Of a stretch of 64,000 nucleotides of DNA, positions 8,097 through 19,952 are shown in pieces. The notes beneath the pieces were generated by a model. The model made no database searches, was not told the DNA's origin, and was given only the letters and a program-made list of their open reading frames with translations. This DNA is from Arthrobacter sp. ZGTC131 (GTDB taxonomy: Bacteria; Actinomycetota; Actinomycetes; Actinomycetales; Micrococcaceae): the NCBI RefSeq assembly GCF_002929275.1, contig NZ_PJIK01000001.1, positions 496,001 through 560,000 on the forward strand, read 5' to 3'. The translations under genes were made by a program, and so were the position numbers. The stretch's first letter is position 1. Each line of letters starts with the position of its first letter.

Positions 8097-9146
8097 TCAG
8101 GCGCCGTGCCGGCTTTGTGCCCACAGGTTGATGTCCGATTCGACGGCGAACTCGTCGATCGCTGTCAGCTCCTCGGAGCTGAATTCCAGGTTGCTGATGG
8201 CCTGGAGCGTGTCTTCGAGCTGCTTCACGCTGGACGCGCCAACCAGGGCGGACGTGACAGGCGAGCCCTTGGGCTGGTCCCGGAGGATCCAGGCAATGGC
8301 CATCTGAGCCAACGACTGCCCGCGGCCGGCGGCGATCTTGTTCAGCCCGCGGACCCGGTCCAGCTTGTCCTCGGTCAAGGCCGCCCCGGACAGGAATCGC
8401 TCCTTGGCCGCCCGCGAATCGGGCGGAACGCCGTCCAGGTAGCGGTCCGTGAGCATGCCCTGCGCCAGCGGTGAGAACGCGATGGAGCCCGCGCCCATCT
8501 GCTCCAGCGCCTCATAGAGATTCGGCGAGCCGTCCTCGGTCCAGCGGTTCAGCATGGAGTAGCTGGGCTGGTGGATCAGCAGCGGGGTGCCGAGGTCCTT
8601 CAGGATCCGGGCTGCCTCGAGGGTCTGTTCCGGCGTGTAGGAGGAGATGCCGGCGTACAGGGCCTTGCCGGAACGCACCGCGTGGTCCAAGGCGCCCATG
8701 GTTTCCTCGAGCGGCGTCTCAGGGTCCGGCCGGTGGCTGTAGAAGATATCCACGTAATCCAGGCCCATCCGCTGCAGCGACTGGTCGAGGCTGGAGATCA
8801 GGTACTTGCGGGAGCCCCACTCGCCGTACGGCCCGGGCCACATGTAGTAGCCGGCCTTGGTGGAGATGACCAGCTCGTCGCGGTACGGCTTGAAGTCGTC
8901 CTGCAGGTGCCGGCCGAAGTTGGTTTCGGCCGAGCCGTCCGGCGGCCCGTAGTTGTTGGCGAGGTCGAAATGGTTGACGCCGAGGTCGAATGCGCGGCGC
9001 AGGATGGCGCGCTGTTCATCAAAGCGCTTGTCGTCGCCGAAGTTGTGCCAGAGGCCCAGCGAGATCGCCGGAAGCTTCAGCCCGCTGCGTCCAACGCGGC
9101 GGTATGGCATGGTTTCGTAGCGGTTATCCGCAGCCAGATAAGTCAT
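8097..9146 (-). CDS. Aldo/keto reductase, YghZ/GAP-reductase type
   Basis: 349-residue (beta/alpha)8 NADPH-dependent oxidoreductase. The RRVGRSGLKLPAISLGLW start and NHFDLANNYGPPDGSAETNFGRHL segment are typical of the L-glyceraldehyde-3-phosphate reductase (YghZ) group of AKRs. The catalytic tetrad is visible: Asp in HFDLANNYG, Tyr in NNYGP, Lys in ISTKAGYY and His in FYSHRPD. ATG 9146 has a GGATGG stretch in front; an ATG at 9155 is the alternative. The true substrate is not predictable from sequence. Confidence 0.88.
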   Translation of the reverse strand: MTYLAADNRYETMPYRRVGRSGLKLPAISLGLWHNFGDDKRFDEQRAILRRAFDLGVNHFDLANNYGPPDGSAETNFGRHLQDDFKPYRDELVISTKAGYYMWPGPYGEWGSRKYLISSLDQSLQRMGLDYVDIFYSHRPDPETPLEETMGALDHAVRSGKALYAGISSYTPEQTLEAARILKDLGTPLLIHQPSYSMLNRWTEDGSPNLYEALEQMGAGSIAFSPLAQGMLTDRYLDGVPPDSRAAKERFLSGAALTEDKLDRVRGLNKIAAGRGQSLAQMAIAWILRDQPKGSPVTSALVGASSVKQLEDTLQAISNLEFSSEELTAIDEFAVESDINLWAQSRHGA

Positions 9147-9176
9147 ATGTTCCATCCTGCCAGCGTCCGGAGAGCC

Positions 9177-9224
9177 GCGGGGCGGGCGTCCAGCATCCGG
9201 TCACCGGAAGGACGCCCGCCCCGC
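9177..9224 (-). terminator. Hairpin terminator after treZ
   Basis: GCGGGGCGGGCGTCC (9177-9191) pairs perfectly with 9210-9224, a 15-bp GC stem. There is no U-tract, which is common for terminators in high-GC actinobacteria. It lies between the treZ stop and the aldo/keto reductase start. Confidence 0.65.
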
Positions 9225-9272
9225 ACGCTCAGCCGGCAGTTCGGCCGCGAGCGCGTTCAGCCGCAAATGCGC

Positions 9273-11081
9273 TCAGTCACGGAAGACGGCAGCGCTCAGC
9301 GGCGGCAGCTCCACCCGCCCGCCGTCCATGCGGACGGCGTCGTCGGTGGCGAGCAGCAGCGTAGTTCCCGGCCGGTCCAGGCTGACCGGGCGGTCTGCGA
9401 AGTTCAGCACCACCTGCACGCCTCCGCGCCAGAACCGGAGCCAGCGGGCGTCGTCGTCGAACTCGACGGCGGTGTCCGCGAACCCTAGGCCTGCGAGTTC
9501 CGGCGTGGACCGCCGCAGCGCGATGAGCGAGCGGTGCAGCTCCAGCAGGCGGGCCTGATGGCCGGAGGAGGCCTCCGACCAGTCCAGTTTGGAGCGGGTG
9601 AAGGTCTCCGGATCCTGCGGATCGGGCACGACGGCGGGGTCCCACCCCATGCGCTCGAACTCCCGGATCCTGCCCTCCGCCGTGGCCTTGCCCAGCTCGG
9701 GCTCCGGATGCGAGGTGAAGAACTGCCACGGGGTGGTGGCCCCGTACTCCTCCCCCATGAACAGCATGGGCGTGAACGGACCCGTCAGGGTCAGCACCGC
9801 GGCCAGCGCCAGGCTGCCGTACGGCAATGACTGGGACAGCCGGTCCCCGGTGGCCCGGTTGCCGATCTGGTCGTGGTTCTGGGAGCAGACCACCAGCGCG
9901 GCCGGATGGACGGCACCGAAATTGATCGGCCGGCCGTGGCGGCGGCCGCGGAAGCTGGAGTAGCTGCCGTCGTGGAAGAACCCGTCACGCAGCACCTTGG
10001 CCAGGGCCCCGAGCGAATCGAAGTCACTGTAGTAGCCGGTGGTCTCCCCGCTGACGTTGACGTGCACGGCGTGGTGGAAGTCGTCGCTCCACTGGCCCGC
10101 GAGGCCGTAGCCGTTGACATCCCGGGGATACAGCAGCCGCGGATTGTTGAGGTCGGACTCGGCGATAAGGGTCAGCGGACGGCCGGCCTCGGCCGACACG
10201 GCGTCCGCCAGCGCGCCGAAGTCCTCCAGGATGTGGACGGCCCGCTCATCCTTCAGTGCGTGCACCGCGTCCAGGCGGAGGCCGTCCACCCGGTAGTCGC
10301 GGAGCCACATGGCCACGTTGTCCAGGATGTACTGGCGGACGTGGTCGGACCCCGGCCCGTCCAGGTTGACGGAGTCACCCCACGTGTTGCCTTCGCCGTG
10401 CTTAAGGTACGGGCCGAACCTGGGGAGGTAGTTCCCGCTCGGCCCGAGGTGGTTGTAGACCACGTCCTGGATGACGCCAAGGCCTGCCGCGTGGGCGGCG
10501 TCCACGAACCGCTGGTACGCGGCCGGCCCGCCGTAGCCTTCATGCACGGCGAACCACTGGACGCCGTCATAGCCCCAGTTGTGTGTGCCGTTGAACGCGT
10601 TGACCGGCAGCAGCTCAATGAAGTCGATGCCGAGCCCGGCAAGGTAGTCCAGCTTGCCCGCGGCCGCGTCCAGCGTCCCCTCGGGCGTGAAGGTCCCGAT
10701 GTGGAGCTCATAGATGACCGAGCCCTGAAGCTCCTTGCCCTGCCACGCCGCGTCCTGCCAGCGGTGGGCGGCGGGGTCGAAGGTGCGGGACAGTGCGTGG
10801 ACGCCTTCGGGCTGCCGGCGGGTCCGGGGGTCCGGAAGCGGGATTTCGTCGCCGTCGAGCAGGTATCCGTAGTCCACGTCCGCACCCACCGGTGCATCCG
10901 CAGCCGTCCACCAGCCGTCGTCCGCCGGCGCGTTGCCGGGACGGCGGGCCATCTCGTAGCGCTCCCCGCCGGCCAGCAGCGTCACCGAACCCGCCTCAGG
11001 GGCCCAGACATCGAAGCGCCCCGCTCCCTGCACAGGCTTGGCCGCCTCGTTGGCCTGGGCCGAAATGTTGGTCTGCGTCAT
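9273..11081 (-). CDS. treZ: Malto-oligosyltrehalose trehalohydrolase
   Basis: 602-residue GH13 enzyme that releases trehalose from maltooligosyl-trehalose made by TreY. An N-terminal beta-sandwich ([17 protein letters not shown]) precedes the barrel. The nucleophile Asp is in [12 protein letters not shown], the acid/base Glu in LIAESDLN, and the third acidic residue in [11 protein letters not shown]. It overlaps the treY stop by 4 bases (11078-11081), indicating translational coupling, and ends the treXYZ run before a strong hairpin. Confidence 0.94.
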   Translation of the reverse strand: MTQTNISAQANEAAKPVQGAGRFDVWAPEAGSVTLLAGGERYEMARRPGNAPADDGWWTAADAPVGADVDYGYLLDGDEIPLPDPRTRRQPEGVHALSRTFDPAAHRWQDAAWQGKELQGSVIYELHIGTFTPEGTLDAAAGKLDYLAGLGIDFIELLPVNAFNGTHNWGYDGVQWFAVHEGYGGPAAYQRFVDAAHAAGLGVIQDVVYNHLGPSGNYLPRFGPYLKHGEGNTWGDSVNLDGPGSDHVRQYILDNVAMWLRDYRVDGLRLDAVHALKDERAVHILEDFGALADAVSAEAGRPLTLIAESDLNNPRLLYPRDVNGYGLAGQWSDDFHHAVHVNVSGETTGYYSDFDSLGALAKVLRDGFFHDGSYSSFRGRRHGRPINFGAVHPAALVVCSQNHDQIGNRATGDRLSQSLPYGSLALAAVLTLTGPFTPMLFMGEEYGATTPWQFFTSHPEPELGKATAEGRIREFERMGWDPAVVPDPQDPETFTRSKLDWSEASSGHQARLLELHRSLIALRRSTPELAGLGFADTAVEFDDDARWLRFWRGGVQVVLNFADRPVSLDRPGTTLLLATDDAVRMDGGRVELPPLSAAVFRD

Positions 11082-13396
11082 GATTTGTCTCCTGTCGCGG
11101 GGACCATCAAGGCCACCGGGTAGGACTGGAAGATCTCTGACAGGGCCGCCGGTCCCGGCCCAAAGGTGGTGCCGGTCAGTTCGTCCGTCATGGCGGTTTC
11201 AAGCTCGACGGCGGTGTCCCGCCAGCCGCCCGACTGCTCCAGACCGTAGGGAAGCCGCGTGGCAAGCGTCAGCACTCCCCCGGCGCCGCGGTCGAACGCC
11301 AGCAGGTGCCCGGCAGCGGGGCCGCCGGCCTGCACGGGGCGGTAGCCGGTGAAGAGCTCCGGCCGGTCCCGGCGCAGCCGCAGCGCGCGCGACACGACCA
11401 GCAGCTTAGCCTGCTCGTCCCGGAAGGAGTCCGGACGGTGACCGGCGTCCAGCTGCTCCAGCGCCCTTATCCGCTCCTCGAAGCTGAACGGGCGCCGGTT
11501 GTCCGGATCCGTCAGCGACCGGTCCCAGAATTCGGTGCCCTGATACACGTCGGGCACACCCGGCATGGTCAGCTGGACGAGCTTTGCCGCGAGCGAGTTC
11601 GATGCCCCGTACGGTGCCAGCAGCTCCACAAGGGCCTCAAGTTCCGCACGCACCTCCGGATTGTCGAAGGCGGAGTCGACGGCGGCGGCCAGCTTCTCCT
11701 CGAAGACGGAATCGGGATCCGTCCAGGTGGTTGAGCTGCTGGCCTCACGGGCAGCCTTGAGGGCGTAGGCCTGCAGGCGTTCCCGGCTGGCGGGCCAGGC
11801 GCCGGCGATGGCCTGCCACAGCAGGGTGGAGAGCGGACCATCCGGCAGCGGGGCCAGGGTGTTAAGCCTGTCCAGGGCCTTCTCCCATTCGGGCGCGACC
11901 TCGGAGATGACCGAGATCCTAGCCCGGGTGTCCTCACTGCGCTTGGTGTCGTGCGTGCTCAGCGTGGTCATGGACAGCGGGAGTTCGGCCTGCCGGCGGG
12001 CCATCCGGGCGTGGAATTCCTCCGGCTCCAGCGAAAACTCGGTGGGGTCGGCGCCAACCTCGGTGAGGGTACCCAGCCGGTTGTAACGGAAGAACGCGGT
12101 GTCCTCCACGCCTTTGGCCATGACCATGCCCGAGGTCTGCTGGAACCGGCGGGAAATCTCGAGGTCGGTGTCCAGCAGCAGGGGCTGCAGGAGCTGAACG
12201 GACTGGTCCAGTTCGGGACGCCTGCGCGCGGCGAGCTCGCAGGCCTCCTTCAGGATGTCTGCGCCCTCCGGAAGATAGCTCCGGTACACCGGGAAAGCCG
12301 CGATGATCTCGCCGATCGCGTCCGCGGCGACGTCCAAGGAGATCCCGGTCTGCTCCGGCACGAGCCGGGCAAGGCGCAGAATTTCCGAGTGCAGGATGCC
12401 GTCCGTGATCCGGCGCTTGGTGCCCCGGATCATGTCCTCGTAGTCGGCCGGCTCGCCGCCGCGCAGCGTGGCGTCCAGCCGGTCCAGCGGCTCCTGCCCC
12501 CGCGGGTCCACGAAGACCCTGTCGACGTCCGCGAGAGCGTCATAGCCGGTGGTGCCCTCGCACTCGAAGCTGGCCGGCAGCTGCTCGCCCGGCTCGAGGA
12601 TCTTCTCGATGAGCAGGTACGCGCCCCCGGTGGCCTCGCGGAGCCGTTCCAAGTACCCCCCGGGATCGGCAAGGCCGTCCGGATGGTCGATCCGCAGCCC
12701 GTCGGCGAGATCCTCACGGAACCAGCGCACCACTTCCTGGTGCGCCTCATCGAAAACGGCGGGCACCTCGACGCGGATGGCGGCCAGGGTGTTCACCGCG
12801 AAGAACCGGCGGTAGTTGAGCTCGTTGTCCGCACGCCTCCAGCCGATGAGTTCGTAATGCTGCCGGCCGTGAACCTCCCGCGGGGAGTCGCCGTCCCGGT
12901 AGCTGCCCTCGGCCAACGGGAAGCGGTGATCGTAGTACCGCAGCTCGCCGTCCTTGATCTCGAGCTGGTCCAGATCGTCGTCGCTGCCCAGGACAGGAAT
13001 CCGGATGCGGCCACCGGCAAGATCCCAGTCGACGTCGAACGCCTCGGCGTAGCGGGACCCGCGCCCCTCCTTGAGCAAGGACCACCACCACGGGTTCTGC
13101 GGCGGCGACGCCACCCCCACGTGGTTCGGCACGATGTCGATCAGCACGCCCATGCCCGCAGCACGCGCGGCCTTGGACACGGCGGCAAGCCCCTCCGGGC
13201 CGCCGCGCTCCGGGTCCACCACGGCGGGATCGGTGACGTCGTAGCCGTGGTCGGAGCCGCTCTCCGCCTTCAGGATGGGCGACAGGTAGACCCAGTCCAC
13301 CCCGAGCGACTTCAGGTAAGGCACGGTCTCCGCAGCATCAAACAGCGTGAATCCCTGCCTGATCTGCAGCCGGTACGTCGAGGCGGGAGTCTTCAT
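11078..13396 (-). CDS. treY: Malto-oligosyltrehalose synthase
   Basis: 772-residue GH13 enzyme that isomerises the terminal alpha-1,4 bond of a maltodextrin to alpha-1,1. The start [23 protein letters not shown] is diagnostic of Tre[15 protein letters not shown] carries the nucleophile Asp, [11 protein letters not shown] the acid/base Glu, and [14 protein letters not shown] a late catalytic block. It overlaps treX and treZ by 4 bases at each end. Confidence 0.95.
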   Translation of the reverse strand: MKTPASTYRLQIRQGFTLFDAAETVPYLKSLGVDWVYLSPILKAESGSDHGYDVTDPAVVDPERGGPEGLAAVSKAARAAGMGVLIDIVPNHVGVASPPQNPWWWSLLKEGRGSRYAEAFDVDWDLAGGRIRIPVLGSDDDLDQLEIKDGELRYYDHRFPLAEGSYRDGDSPREVHGRQHYELIGWRRADNELNYRRFFAVNTLAAIRVEVPAVFDEAHQEVVRWFREDLADGLRIDHPDGLADPGGYLERLREATGGAYLLIEKILEPGEQLPASFECEGTTGYDALADVDRVFVDPRGQEPLDRLDATLRGGEPADYEDMIRGTKRRITDGILHSEILRLARLVPEQTGISLDVAADAIGEIIAAFPVYRSYLPEGADILKEACELAARRRPELDQSVQLLQPLLLDTDLEISRRFQQTSGMVMAKGVEDTAFFRYNRLGTLTEVGADPTEFSLEPEEFHARMARRQAELPLSMTTLSTHDTKRSEDTRARISVISEVAPEWEKALDRLNTLAPLPDGPLSTLLWQAIAGAWPASRERLQAYALKAAREASSSTTWTDPDSVFEEKLAAAVDSAFDNPEVRAELEALVELLAPYGASNSLAAKLVQLTMPGVPDVYQGTEFWDRSLTDPDNRRPFSFEERIRALEQLDAGHRPDSFRDEQAKLLVVSRALRLRRDRPELFTGYRPVQAGGPAAGHLLAFDRGAGGVLTLATRLPYGLEQSGGWRDTAVELETAMTDELTGTTFGPGPAALSEIFQSYPVALMVPATGDKS

Positions 13397-15864
13397 GAGC
13401 CCGTCCCGCCGCCCTGCTTGCCCGGCCGCCGCCTCGCGGGCTTTGACGCCGGCTTTACGGCCGGCTTCGTCCCTGCCTCCCCTTCCGGTTTGGCCACCGC
13501 AGTCTCCTCCGGCTGGACCGGCGCCTTCTCATTCGGCGCCGCAGTCTCCTCCGGCTCGGCCGCCGCAGACTCCTCCGGCTGGCCCACCGCAGTCTCCTCC
13601 GGCTCCACCGCGGCCTTCTCTTCAGGCTTCGCTGCGACCTTCTTGGTGTTCTTCGGCTCCGGAATGACAGGTGCCGTAAGCGCCGCGGTTTCGGCCGTCG
13701 CCGTCTGAGTCAGCGCCGCGAGGGAGGCCGCCACCGAGTGGTCCGGTTCCTCCTCCGGCGCGCTGTGGGCACGCAGCACCACGAGTGATTTCGCTGCCAC
13801 CGTGAGCTTGCCGCCGGCCTGGACGGGTTCGGAATCGGCACCCGCGCCGGCGGTGTCGATGATGACGTCCCAGGCCGGGGCGTATTCATCTGACGGGAGC
13901 CTAAACACGACGTCGCCGTCGTGGGCGTTGAAGTACAGCACGAAGTTGACATCCTGGATGCGGCGCCCGCGGTTGTCCTTGCCCTGGATGCCGTCACCGT
14001 TCAGGAAGACACCCACGGACCGGCCGAAGCCGCTGTCCCAGTCCTCCGGCTGCATGGTGTTGCCGTCCGGATCCAGCCATTCGATGTCCGGCAAGCGCTC
14101 GCCCTCACCGCGGCGGACAGGCCGGCCGTCGAAGAAGCGGCTGCGGCGGAACGTGGGGTGCTTGGCGCGGAGCGAGTTGACAGCGGCCGTGAACTCGATC
14201 AGCGGCTGGTCCACGTTGTCCCAGTTGATCCAGGTCAGTTCGGAGTCCTGGCAGTAGCCGTTGTTGTTTCCGCGCTGGGTGCGGCCCAGCTCGTCGCCGT
14301 GCAGGAGCATGGGCACGCCCTGCGACAGGAGCAGCGACGCGATGAAGTTCCGCTGCTGCCGGGCGCGCAGTCCCAGCACCGTGGGGTCGTCCGTGGGCCC
14401 CTCGGTTCCGCAGTTCCATGACCGGTTGTGCGATTCGCCGTCGTTGTTGCCTTCGCCGTTGGCGTCGTTGTGCTTCTCGTTGTACGAGACCAGGTCCGCC
14501 AGGGTGAAGCCGTCGTGCGCCGTCACGAAGTTGATGGAGGCAACCGGGCGGCGGCCGGAGTGCTCGTAGAGGTCGGCGGAGCCGGTGATCCGCGAGGCGA
14601 ATTCGCCCAGCGTGGCTGGCTCACCGCGCCAGAAGTCACGGACGGTGTCGCGGTACTTTCCGTTCCACTCCGTCCACTGCGGCGGGAAGTTGCCCACCTG
14701 GTAGCCGCCGGGACCGACGTCCCACGGCTCCGCGATGAGCTTCACCTGCGAGACGACAGGGTCCTGCTGGATGAGTTCGAAGAAGGTGGACAGTTTGTCG
14801 ACGTCGTAGAACTCGCGGGCCAGCGTGGACGCGAGGTCAAAGCGGAACCCGTCCACGTGCATCTCGGTCACCCAGTAGCGCAGGGAATCCATGAGCAGCT
14901 GCAGGGAATGCGGCTGGCGGACGTTCAAGGAGTTTCCGGTGCCCGTGTAGTCCATGTAGTGCTTCTCGTCGCCGTCCATCAGACGGTAATAGGCGGCGTT
15001 GTCGATGCCCTTGAATGACAGCGTGGGCCCGAGGTGGTTGCCCTCTGCCGTGTGGTTGTAGACGACGTCGAGGATGACTTCGATGCCGGCGCGGTGGAGC
15101 GAGCGGACCATGGCCTTGAAGTCCTGGACCTGCTGGCCGGTGTCCCCGGTGGAGCTGTAGCTGTTGTGCGGGGCAAAGAAGCCGATGGTGTTGTAGCCCC
15201 AGTAGTTGTTCAGGCCCTTGTCCTCAAGGATGCCGTCGTTGACGAACTGGTGCACCGGCATGAGCTCAATTGCGGTGATGCCGAGCTTCTTCAGGTGGGA
15301 GATGACCGAGGGGTGGGCCACGCCGGCGTAGGTGCCGCGCTGTTCCTCGGGGATCTCGGGGTGGAGCTGCGTCAGGCCCTTGACATGGGCCTCGTAAATC
15401 ACCGACTGGTGGTACGGGATCCGCGGGAGGTGGTCGCCGTCCCAGTCGAAGAACGGGTTGATGACCACGCCCATCATCATGTGGGGCGCCGAGTCCTTGT
15501 CATTGCGGGAGTCGGGGTCGCCCATGTTGTAGGAGAACAGGGCGGGATCCCAGTCGATCTGGCCGTGCACTGCCTTGGCGTACGGGTCCAGGAGGAGCTT
15601 GTTCGGGTTGAAGCGGTTGCCCGAGGAGGGGTCATAGGGGCCGTGTACGCGGTAGCCGTACTTCTGGCCGGGCTGCACCTGCGGCAGGTAACAGTGCCAC
15701 ACGTAGCCGTCCACTTCCCCAACGGGGACCCTGGTTTCGGTGCCGTCTTCCTCGAAGAGGCACAGCTCGACCTTTTCTGCCCTTTCGCTGAACAGTGCGA
15801 AGTTGGTTCCGGTTCCGTCGAAGGTGGCGCCTAGGGGGTACGCCGATCCGGGCCAGATTTCCAT
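13393..15864 (-). CDS. glgX: Glycogen debranching enzyme TreX/GlgX
   Basis: 823-residue isoamylase-type GH13 protein that removes alpha-1,6 branches and feeds linear glucan to TreY. An N-terminal CBM48-like domain ([21 protein letters not shown]) precedes the barrel; [10 protein letters not shown] carries the nucleophile, LIAEPWDVG the acid/base, and [13 protein letters not shown] the third acid. The start is ATG 15864, with AGGAG six bases upstream. The last ~110 residues are a Pro/Glu/Ala/Lys-rich tail with repeated PEETA blocks, absent from most homologues. Confidence 0.94.
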   Translation of the reverse strand: MEIWPGSAYPLGATFDGTGTNFALFSERAEKVELCLFEEDGTETRVPVGEVDGYVWHCYLPQVQPGQKYGYRVHGPYDPSSGNRFNPNKLLLDPYAKAVHGQIDWDPALFSYNMGDPDSRNDKDSAPHMMMGVVINPFFDWDGDHLPRIPYHQSVIYEAHVKGLTQLHPEIPEEQRGTYAGVAHPSVISHLKKLGITAIELMPVHQFVNDGILEDKGLNNYWGYNTIGFFAPHNSYSSTGDTGQQVQDFKAMVRSLHRAGIEVILDVVYNHTAEGNHLGPTLSFKGIDNAAYYRLMDGDEKHYMDYTGTGNSLNVRQPHSLQLLMDSLRYWVTEMHVDGFRFDLASTLAREFYDVDKLSTFFELIQQDPVVSQVKLIAEPWDVGPGGYQVGNFPPQWTEWNGKYRDTVRDFWRGEPATLGEFASRITGSADLYEHSGRRPVASINFVTAHDGFTLADLVSYNEKHNDANGEGNNDGESHNRSWNCGTEGPTDDPTVLGLRARQQRNFIASLLLSQGVPMLLHGDELGRTQRGNNNGYCQDSELTWINWDNVDQPLIEFTAAVNSLRAKHPTFRRSRFFDGRPVRRGEGERLPDIEWLDPDGNTMQPEDWDSGFGRSVGVFLNGDGIQGKDNRGRRIQDVNFVLYFNAHDGDVVFRLPSDEYAPAWDVIIDTAGAGADSEPVQAGGKLTVAAKSLVVLRAHSAPEEEPDHSVAASLAALTQTATAETAALTAPVIPEPKNTKKVAAKPEEKAAVEPEETAVGQPEESAAAEPEETAAPNEKAPVQPEETAVAKPEGEAGTKPAVKPASKPARRRPGKQGGGTGS

Positions 15865-15934
15865 TCGTGCTCCTATTACGTTGTCCAACAGATAGTCCGG
15901 CAGGCATTCGCACACCACCAGCAGGAACTTGGTC

Positions 15935-17506
15935 TTACCGTAGCGGGTGGGTGTGACTATTACGATTTCCCGGCCGCTGATTACTAAGCGTGCTGACTAT
16001 ATCCCAAATTCCGGGTACTGCGTTCGCGATACGCCCCGCGGTCAGCGGCGCGTCGCCCGAGGCGGCCGCTCCGGCCCGGGCATGAAGGCTCGCCGCCATG
16101 GCGGCAATTGCCGCCCACCGCTCCTCCGGATCGATGCCAGCGGCACGGAAGCGTCCGACGTCGGACCCCACCTGCGCTAGCAGCGCACCGATGACGCCGG
16201 CCAGCACGTCGCCGCTGCCAGCGGTGGCCAGCCAGGGGGTGCCTTCAGCCTGGCTGTAGAAGTCCTGGTAGGGCGAGGCCACCAGCGTGGTGGCGCCTTT
16301 GAGCAGCACTGTGGCCTCCGTGAGGCCCGCCGCCTGGCGGGCCGCCGCGAGAGTGGACGCCTCCACCGCGGCCCGGTCCTGCCCGGCTCCGAGGCGCGTC
16401 AGCAGTGTTGCCAGCTCGCCGGCGTGCGGGGTCAGAATGACCTGCGGGGCCAGCACATCCGGGAGCACGGGCAGCGCGCCGGCGTCCGCCACGGTGGGCA
16501 GCCCCGAATCCGCGGCGTCTCGGACCCGCTGCATCTGTTCATCGTCCGAGCCGTCCATGCCGGAGCCCACGAGCCAGGCCTGCACGTGCGTCTCGGCCAC
16601 CGTCCCGGAACTGCACACCACTTCGGGGCAGCTTTGCCGGATGAGGTCGGCGACGTCAGGCGGGCCAAGGTACCGCACCATGCCCACGCCCGCGGCCAGT
16701 GCCCCCTGGCAGGCGAGCACGGCGGCGCCGGGATACGCCGGGGAGCCCGCCACCACGCCAAGGACGCCGCGGGAATACTTGTGTGAGCGGCGCCCGGGCC
16801 TGGGGAGCAGGGAGGCGAGGTCGGAAGCCTCCAGCCGCCGCAGCGCCGGCCAGGGAAGCCCTTCCTCGATCCCGATCGGGACAGTGTGGACCCGTCCGGC
16901 GAAGTCGGCACCGGGGTCCGCCAGCAGGCCGGCCTTGGCGCCGCCAAACGTGACGGTGAGATCGGCCGGCAGCACAGGGTCCGCTGCTTCGCCGGTATCG
17001 GAATTCACGCCGCTCGGAACGTCGCAGGCCACCACGAGGCCGCGGTTTCCGCGGGCAAGAAGGGCAACGAGTTCGGCGGCGGCTCCGCGGAGGCCGCCCT
17101 GCGCCCCGGTTCCCAGCAGGGCGTCAATGACGACGTCGGCCCTCCCGGCCAGCGCCGCCAGCTCACCGGCCTTTGCCTCGGTCAGGGTGTGGACCCGGCC
17201 CCCTGCCCGCTCAAACGCGGCCAGAGCGTCGGGATGGGCACTGCCCGAGGCGAGGACCGCCGTCGTACGCATGCCCCGTCCGGCGAGCTGCGCGGCGGCG
17301 TAAAGGCCGTCCCCGCCGTTGTTCCCCTTGCCGGCAAGCACCGCGACACTGGAGCCGTAGAGGCGCCGGCCGCGGGAGCGCAGCTCCTTGATGACCGCGT
17401 TGGCCAGGCCGTGGGCCGCCCGCTGCATAAGAACAGCGCCCATACCTGAATCCAGTAAAGGCTTTTCAGCCTCGCGTATCTGGGTTCCGGTATAGGCGCT
17501 GATCAT
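15935..17506 (-). CDS. nnr: Bifunctional NAD(P)H-hydrate epimerase/dehydratase
   Basis: 523-residue metabolite-repair enzyme. The N-terminal YjeF epimerase domain (residues ~1-215) has AVLAGKGNNGGDGLYAA and ACDVPSGVNSDTG. The C-terminal ribokinase-like ADP/ATP-dependent dehydratase has RRSHKYSRGVLGVVAGS, LTPHAGELATLL, VLLKGATTLVA and the GSGDVLAGVIGALLAQ anion-hole motif. It starts 20 bases after the acpS stop, so it belongs to the glmS-acpS-nnr run; treX begins 70 bases downstream. This gene order is common in actinobacteria. Confidence 0.93.
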   Translation of the reverse strand: MISAYTGTQIREAEKPLLDSGMGAVLMQRAAHGLANAVIKELRSRGRRLYGSSVAVLAGKGNNGGDGLYAAAQLAGRGMRTTAVLASGSAHPDALAAFERAGGRVHTLTEAKAGELAALAGRADVVIDALLGTGAQGGLRGAAAELVALLARGNRGLVVACDVPSGVNSDTGEAADPVLPADLTVTFGGAKAGLLADPGADFAGRVHTVPIGIEEGLPWPALRRLEASDLASLLPRPGRRSHKYSRGVLGVVAGSPAYPGAAVLACQGALAAGVGMVRYLGPPDVADLIRQSCPEVVCSSGTVAETHVQAWLVGSGMDGSDDEQMQRVRDAADSGLPTVADAGALPVLPDVLAPQVILTPHAGELATLLTRLGAGQDRAAVEASTLAAARQAAGLTEATVLLKGATTLVASPYQDFYSQAEGTPWLATAGSGDVLAGVIGALLAQVGSDVGRFRAAGIDPEERWAAIAAMAASLHARAGAAASGDAPLTAGRIANAVPGIWDIVSTLSNQRPGNRNSHTHPLR

Positions 17507-17526
17507 TCAGTGCAGTCCGTTCGGTA

Positions 17527-17874
17527 TCAGCCCTCGGCCAGGACGGTGGCGGTGGCGATGCCGCCGTCGTGGCTCATGGACAGGTGCCAGCGTTTGACGC
17601 CCTTGGCGTCGGCCACCGCCAGTACCGTTCCCTTGACCTGGATGGTGGGGCCGTTCTGGTCCAGTCCGATCCAGCAGTCCTGCCAGTTCATGCCCGCGGG
17701 GGCACCAAGAACCTTCGCAACCGCCTCCTTGGCGGCAAACCGCGCAGCGAGGGAGCGGGTGTTCAATTCGCGCTCGGCCGGGACGAACAGCCTGTCGCGC
17801 AGCCCGGGGGTGCGCTCCAGCTGCCTGCCGAACCGTTCAATGTCCACAACGTCTACACCTATGCCAACGATCAT
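17527..17874 (-). CDS. acpS: Holo-[acyl-carrier-protein] synthase
   Basis: 115-residue phosphopantetheinyl transferase that moves 4'-phosphopantetheine from CoA onto acyl carrier protein. It has [14 protein letters not shown] (Mg-binding Asp) and [18 protein letters not shown] (catalytic Glu/Lys), with [16 protein letters not shown] near the end. The start is 4 bases after the glmS stop, so the two are surely co-transcribed. Length is normal. Confidence 0.95.
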   Translation of the reverse strand: MIVGIGVDVVDIERFGRQLERTPGLRDRLFVPAERELNTRSLAARFAAKEAVAKVLGAPAGMNWQDCWIGLDQNGPTIQVKGTVLAVADAKGVKRWHLSMSHDGGIATATVLAEG

Positions 17875-17878
17875 GGGC

Positions 17879-19771
17879 TTACTCTACGGTGACGCTCTTG
17901 GCCAGGTTGCGTGGCTGGTCCACGTCGTATCCCTTGGCCGTGGCGAGTGCGAGGGCGAAGATCTGCAGCGGCACGGTGGCCAGCAGCGGCGCGAGGAGGG
18001 TGGGGGTCTCCGGGATGTAGAAGACGTGCTCGGCGTAGGCCTTCACGGCCTCGTCGCCTTCCTCGGCGATCACGATGGTCTTCGCGCCGCGGGCCCGGAC
18101 TTCCTGGATGTTCGAGACGACCTTGGAGTGCAGCGAATCGCGTCCGCGCGGGGATGGGACCACCACGAACACCGGCTGGCCTTCCTCGATCAGGGCGATG
18201 GGGCCGTGCTTGAGCTCGCCGGCGGCGAAGCCCTCGGCGTGGATGTAAGCGAGCTCCTTGAGCTTGAGCGCGCCTTCCATGGCCACCGGGAACCCGACGT
18301 GCCGGCCCAGGAACAGCACGGACTTCGCGTCCGCCATGGCCTCGCCGAGCTCCTTGATCTGGCCCTCGTTGTCCAGGATCCGCTGGATCTTGGCCGGGAT
18401 CTTGGCCAGGTCCGCGAGGATGTCTTTGATCTCGCCCTGGAACTTGTTCCCGCGCAGCTGCGCCAGGTACAGGCCCAGCAGGTATGCGGCCGTGATCTGG
18501 GCCAGGAACGCCTTGGTGGACGCCACCGCGATTTCCGGGCCGGCGTGCGTGTACAGCACGGCGTCGGACTCCCGCGGGATCGTGGAACCGTTGGTGTTGC
18601 AGATGGACACCGTCTTGGCGCCCTGTTCCTTCGCGTACCGGACCGCCATCAGCGTGTCCATGGTCTCCCCGGACTGGGAGATCGACACGATCAGGGTGTT
18701 CGCGTCCACGATCGGGTCGCGGTAACGGAACTCGTGGGAGAGCTCCACCTCGGTGGGGATCCGGCACCAGTGTTCGATCGCGTACTTCGCGACCTGCCCG
18801 GCATACGCGGACGTCCCGCATGCCAGGACGATGATCTTGTCCACGCTCTTGAGCAGCGCCGGGTCGATCCGGAGCTCGTCCAGGGTCAGCTTCCCGTGGA
18901 TGTCCGAGCGCCCCAGCAGGGTCTGGCCCACGGCGTCGGGCTGGTCATGGATTTCCTTCTCCATGAACGACGGGAAGCCGCCCTTCTCGGCCGACTCCGG
19001 ATCCCAGTTCACGTGGTATTCCTTGCCCTCGGCGGGGGCGCCGAAGAAATCGGTGATCGTCACCGAATCCGCGGTGATGGTCACGATCTGGTCCTGGCCC
19101 AGCTCCACCGCGCGGCGGGTGTAGTCGATGAACCCGGACACGTCCGAGCCCAGGAAGTTCTCGCCCTCGCCCAGGCCGACCACCAGGGGCGAGTTCCGGC
19201 GCGCGGCCACGACGACGTCGGGCTGGTCAGCGTGCACCGCGAGCAGCGTGAACGCGCCCTCGAGCCGCTGGCAGGCCAGCTCCATCGCCCGGGTCAGGCC
19301 GCCGTCGGAAACGTCGCCGCCGAGCTTGTTCCGGAAGATGTCGCCCAGCAGGGCCGCGGCGACCTCGGTATCGGTCTCGGAGGCGAACTCCACGCCCTTG
19401 GCCACGAGCTCGAGCTTGAGCTCAGCGAAATTTTCAATGATGCCGTTGTGGATCAGCGCCAGCTTCCCGCCGTCAGACAGGTGCGGGTGCGCGTTCTGAT
19501 CCGTCGGGCCGCCGTGCGTGGCCCACCGCGTGTGACCGATCCCGGTCAGCGACTCCGGCAACGGCCGCGCGTCCAGCTCAGCGAGCAGATTGCTCAGCTT
19601 CCCGGACTTCTTTCGCGAGGAAATCTCCCCGTCCGCCACCACCGCGATACCCGCGGAGTCATAGCCCCGGTACTCCAGGCGGCGCAGACCTTCAAGAACA
19701 ACATCCAGCGCAGTGTGCCCGGCATCAGCCCGGCCCGACGTACGCCCTACATAACCCACGATTCCACACAT
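17879..19771 (-). CDS. glmS: Glutamine--fructose-6-phosphate aminotransferase
   Basis: 630 residues. It makes glucosamine-6-phosphate from fructose-6-phosphate and glutamine, the entry to UDP-GlcNAc. The start is set by the class II amidotransferase N-terminus MCGIVGYVG (Cys2 nucleophile after Met removal). [12 protein letters not shown] and HNGIIENF complete the glutaminase site. Two SIS domains follow ([44 protein letters not shown]), and the protein ends in KSVTVE as usual. It is divergent from coaA. Confidence 0.96.
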   Translation of the reverse strand: MCGIVGYVGRTSGRADAGHTALDVVLEGLRRLEYRGYDSAGIAVVADGEISSRKKSGKLSNLLAELDARPLPESLTGIGHTRWATHGGPTDQNAHPHLSDGGKLALIHNGIIENFAELKLELVAKGVEFASETDTEVAAALLGDIFRNKLGGDVSDGGLTRAMELACQRLEGAFTLLAVHADQPDVVVAARRNSPLVVGLGEGENFLGSDVSGFIDYTRRAVELGQDQIVTITADSVTITDFFGAPAEGKEYHVNWDPESAEKGGFPSFMEKEIHDQPDAVGQTLLGRSDIHGKLTLDELRIDPALLKSVDKIIVLACGTSAYAGQVAKYAIEHWCRIPTEVELSHEFRYRDPIVDANTLIVSISQSGETMDTLMAVRYAKEQGAKTVSICNTNGSTIPRESDAVLYTHAGPEIAVASTKAFLAQITAAYLLGLYLAQLRGNKFQGEIKDILADLAKIPAKIQRILDNEGQIKELGEAMADAKSVLFLGRHVGFPVAMEGALKLKELAYIHAEGFAAGELKHGPIALIEEGQPVFVVVPSPRGRDSLHSKVVSNIQEVRARGAKTIVIAEEGDEAVKAYAEHVFYIPETPTLLAPLLATVPLQIFALALATAKGYDVDQPRNLAKSVTVE

Positions 19772-19952
19772 GGGTATAAGCCTAACCGGCTTTGAGGAGG
19801 AAGGACGTCGGACGAACGCGCCCGCACGGGTACCCGCGAGCGCCGGAGTGGGGCAGAGGAGGTGCCGTTCGCCCCCGAATCCGCACGTCATCAGGGACTT
19901 TGCTTGCTGCCCGCATTTCGCTCTCAGCCTTGCGAGGGGCAGAATCTCTAGG

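Noticed and set aside
17510-19795. 761-codon open frame on the plus strand
   Set aside because: Antisense to glmS, which has every family motif; the translation is Arg/His/Gly-rich without domains. A codon-bias shadow in high-GC DNA.
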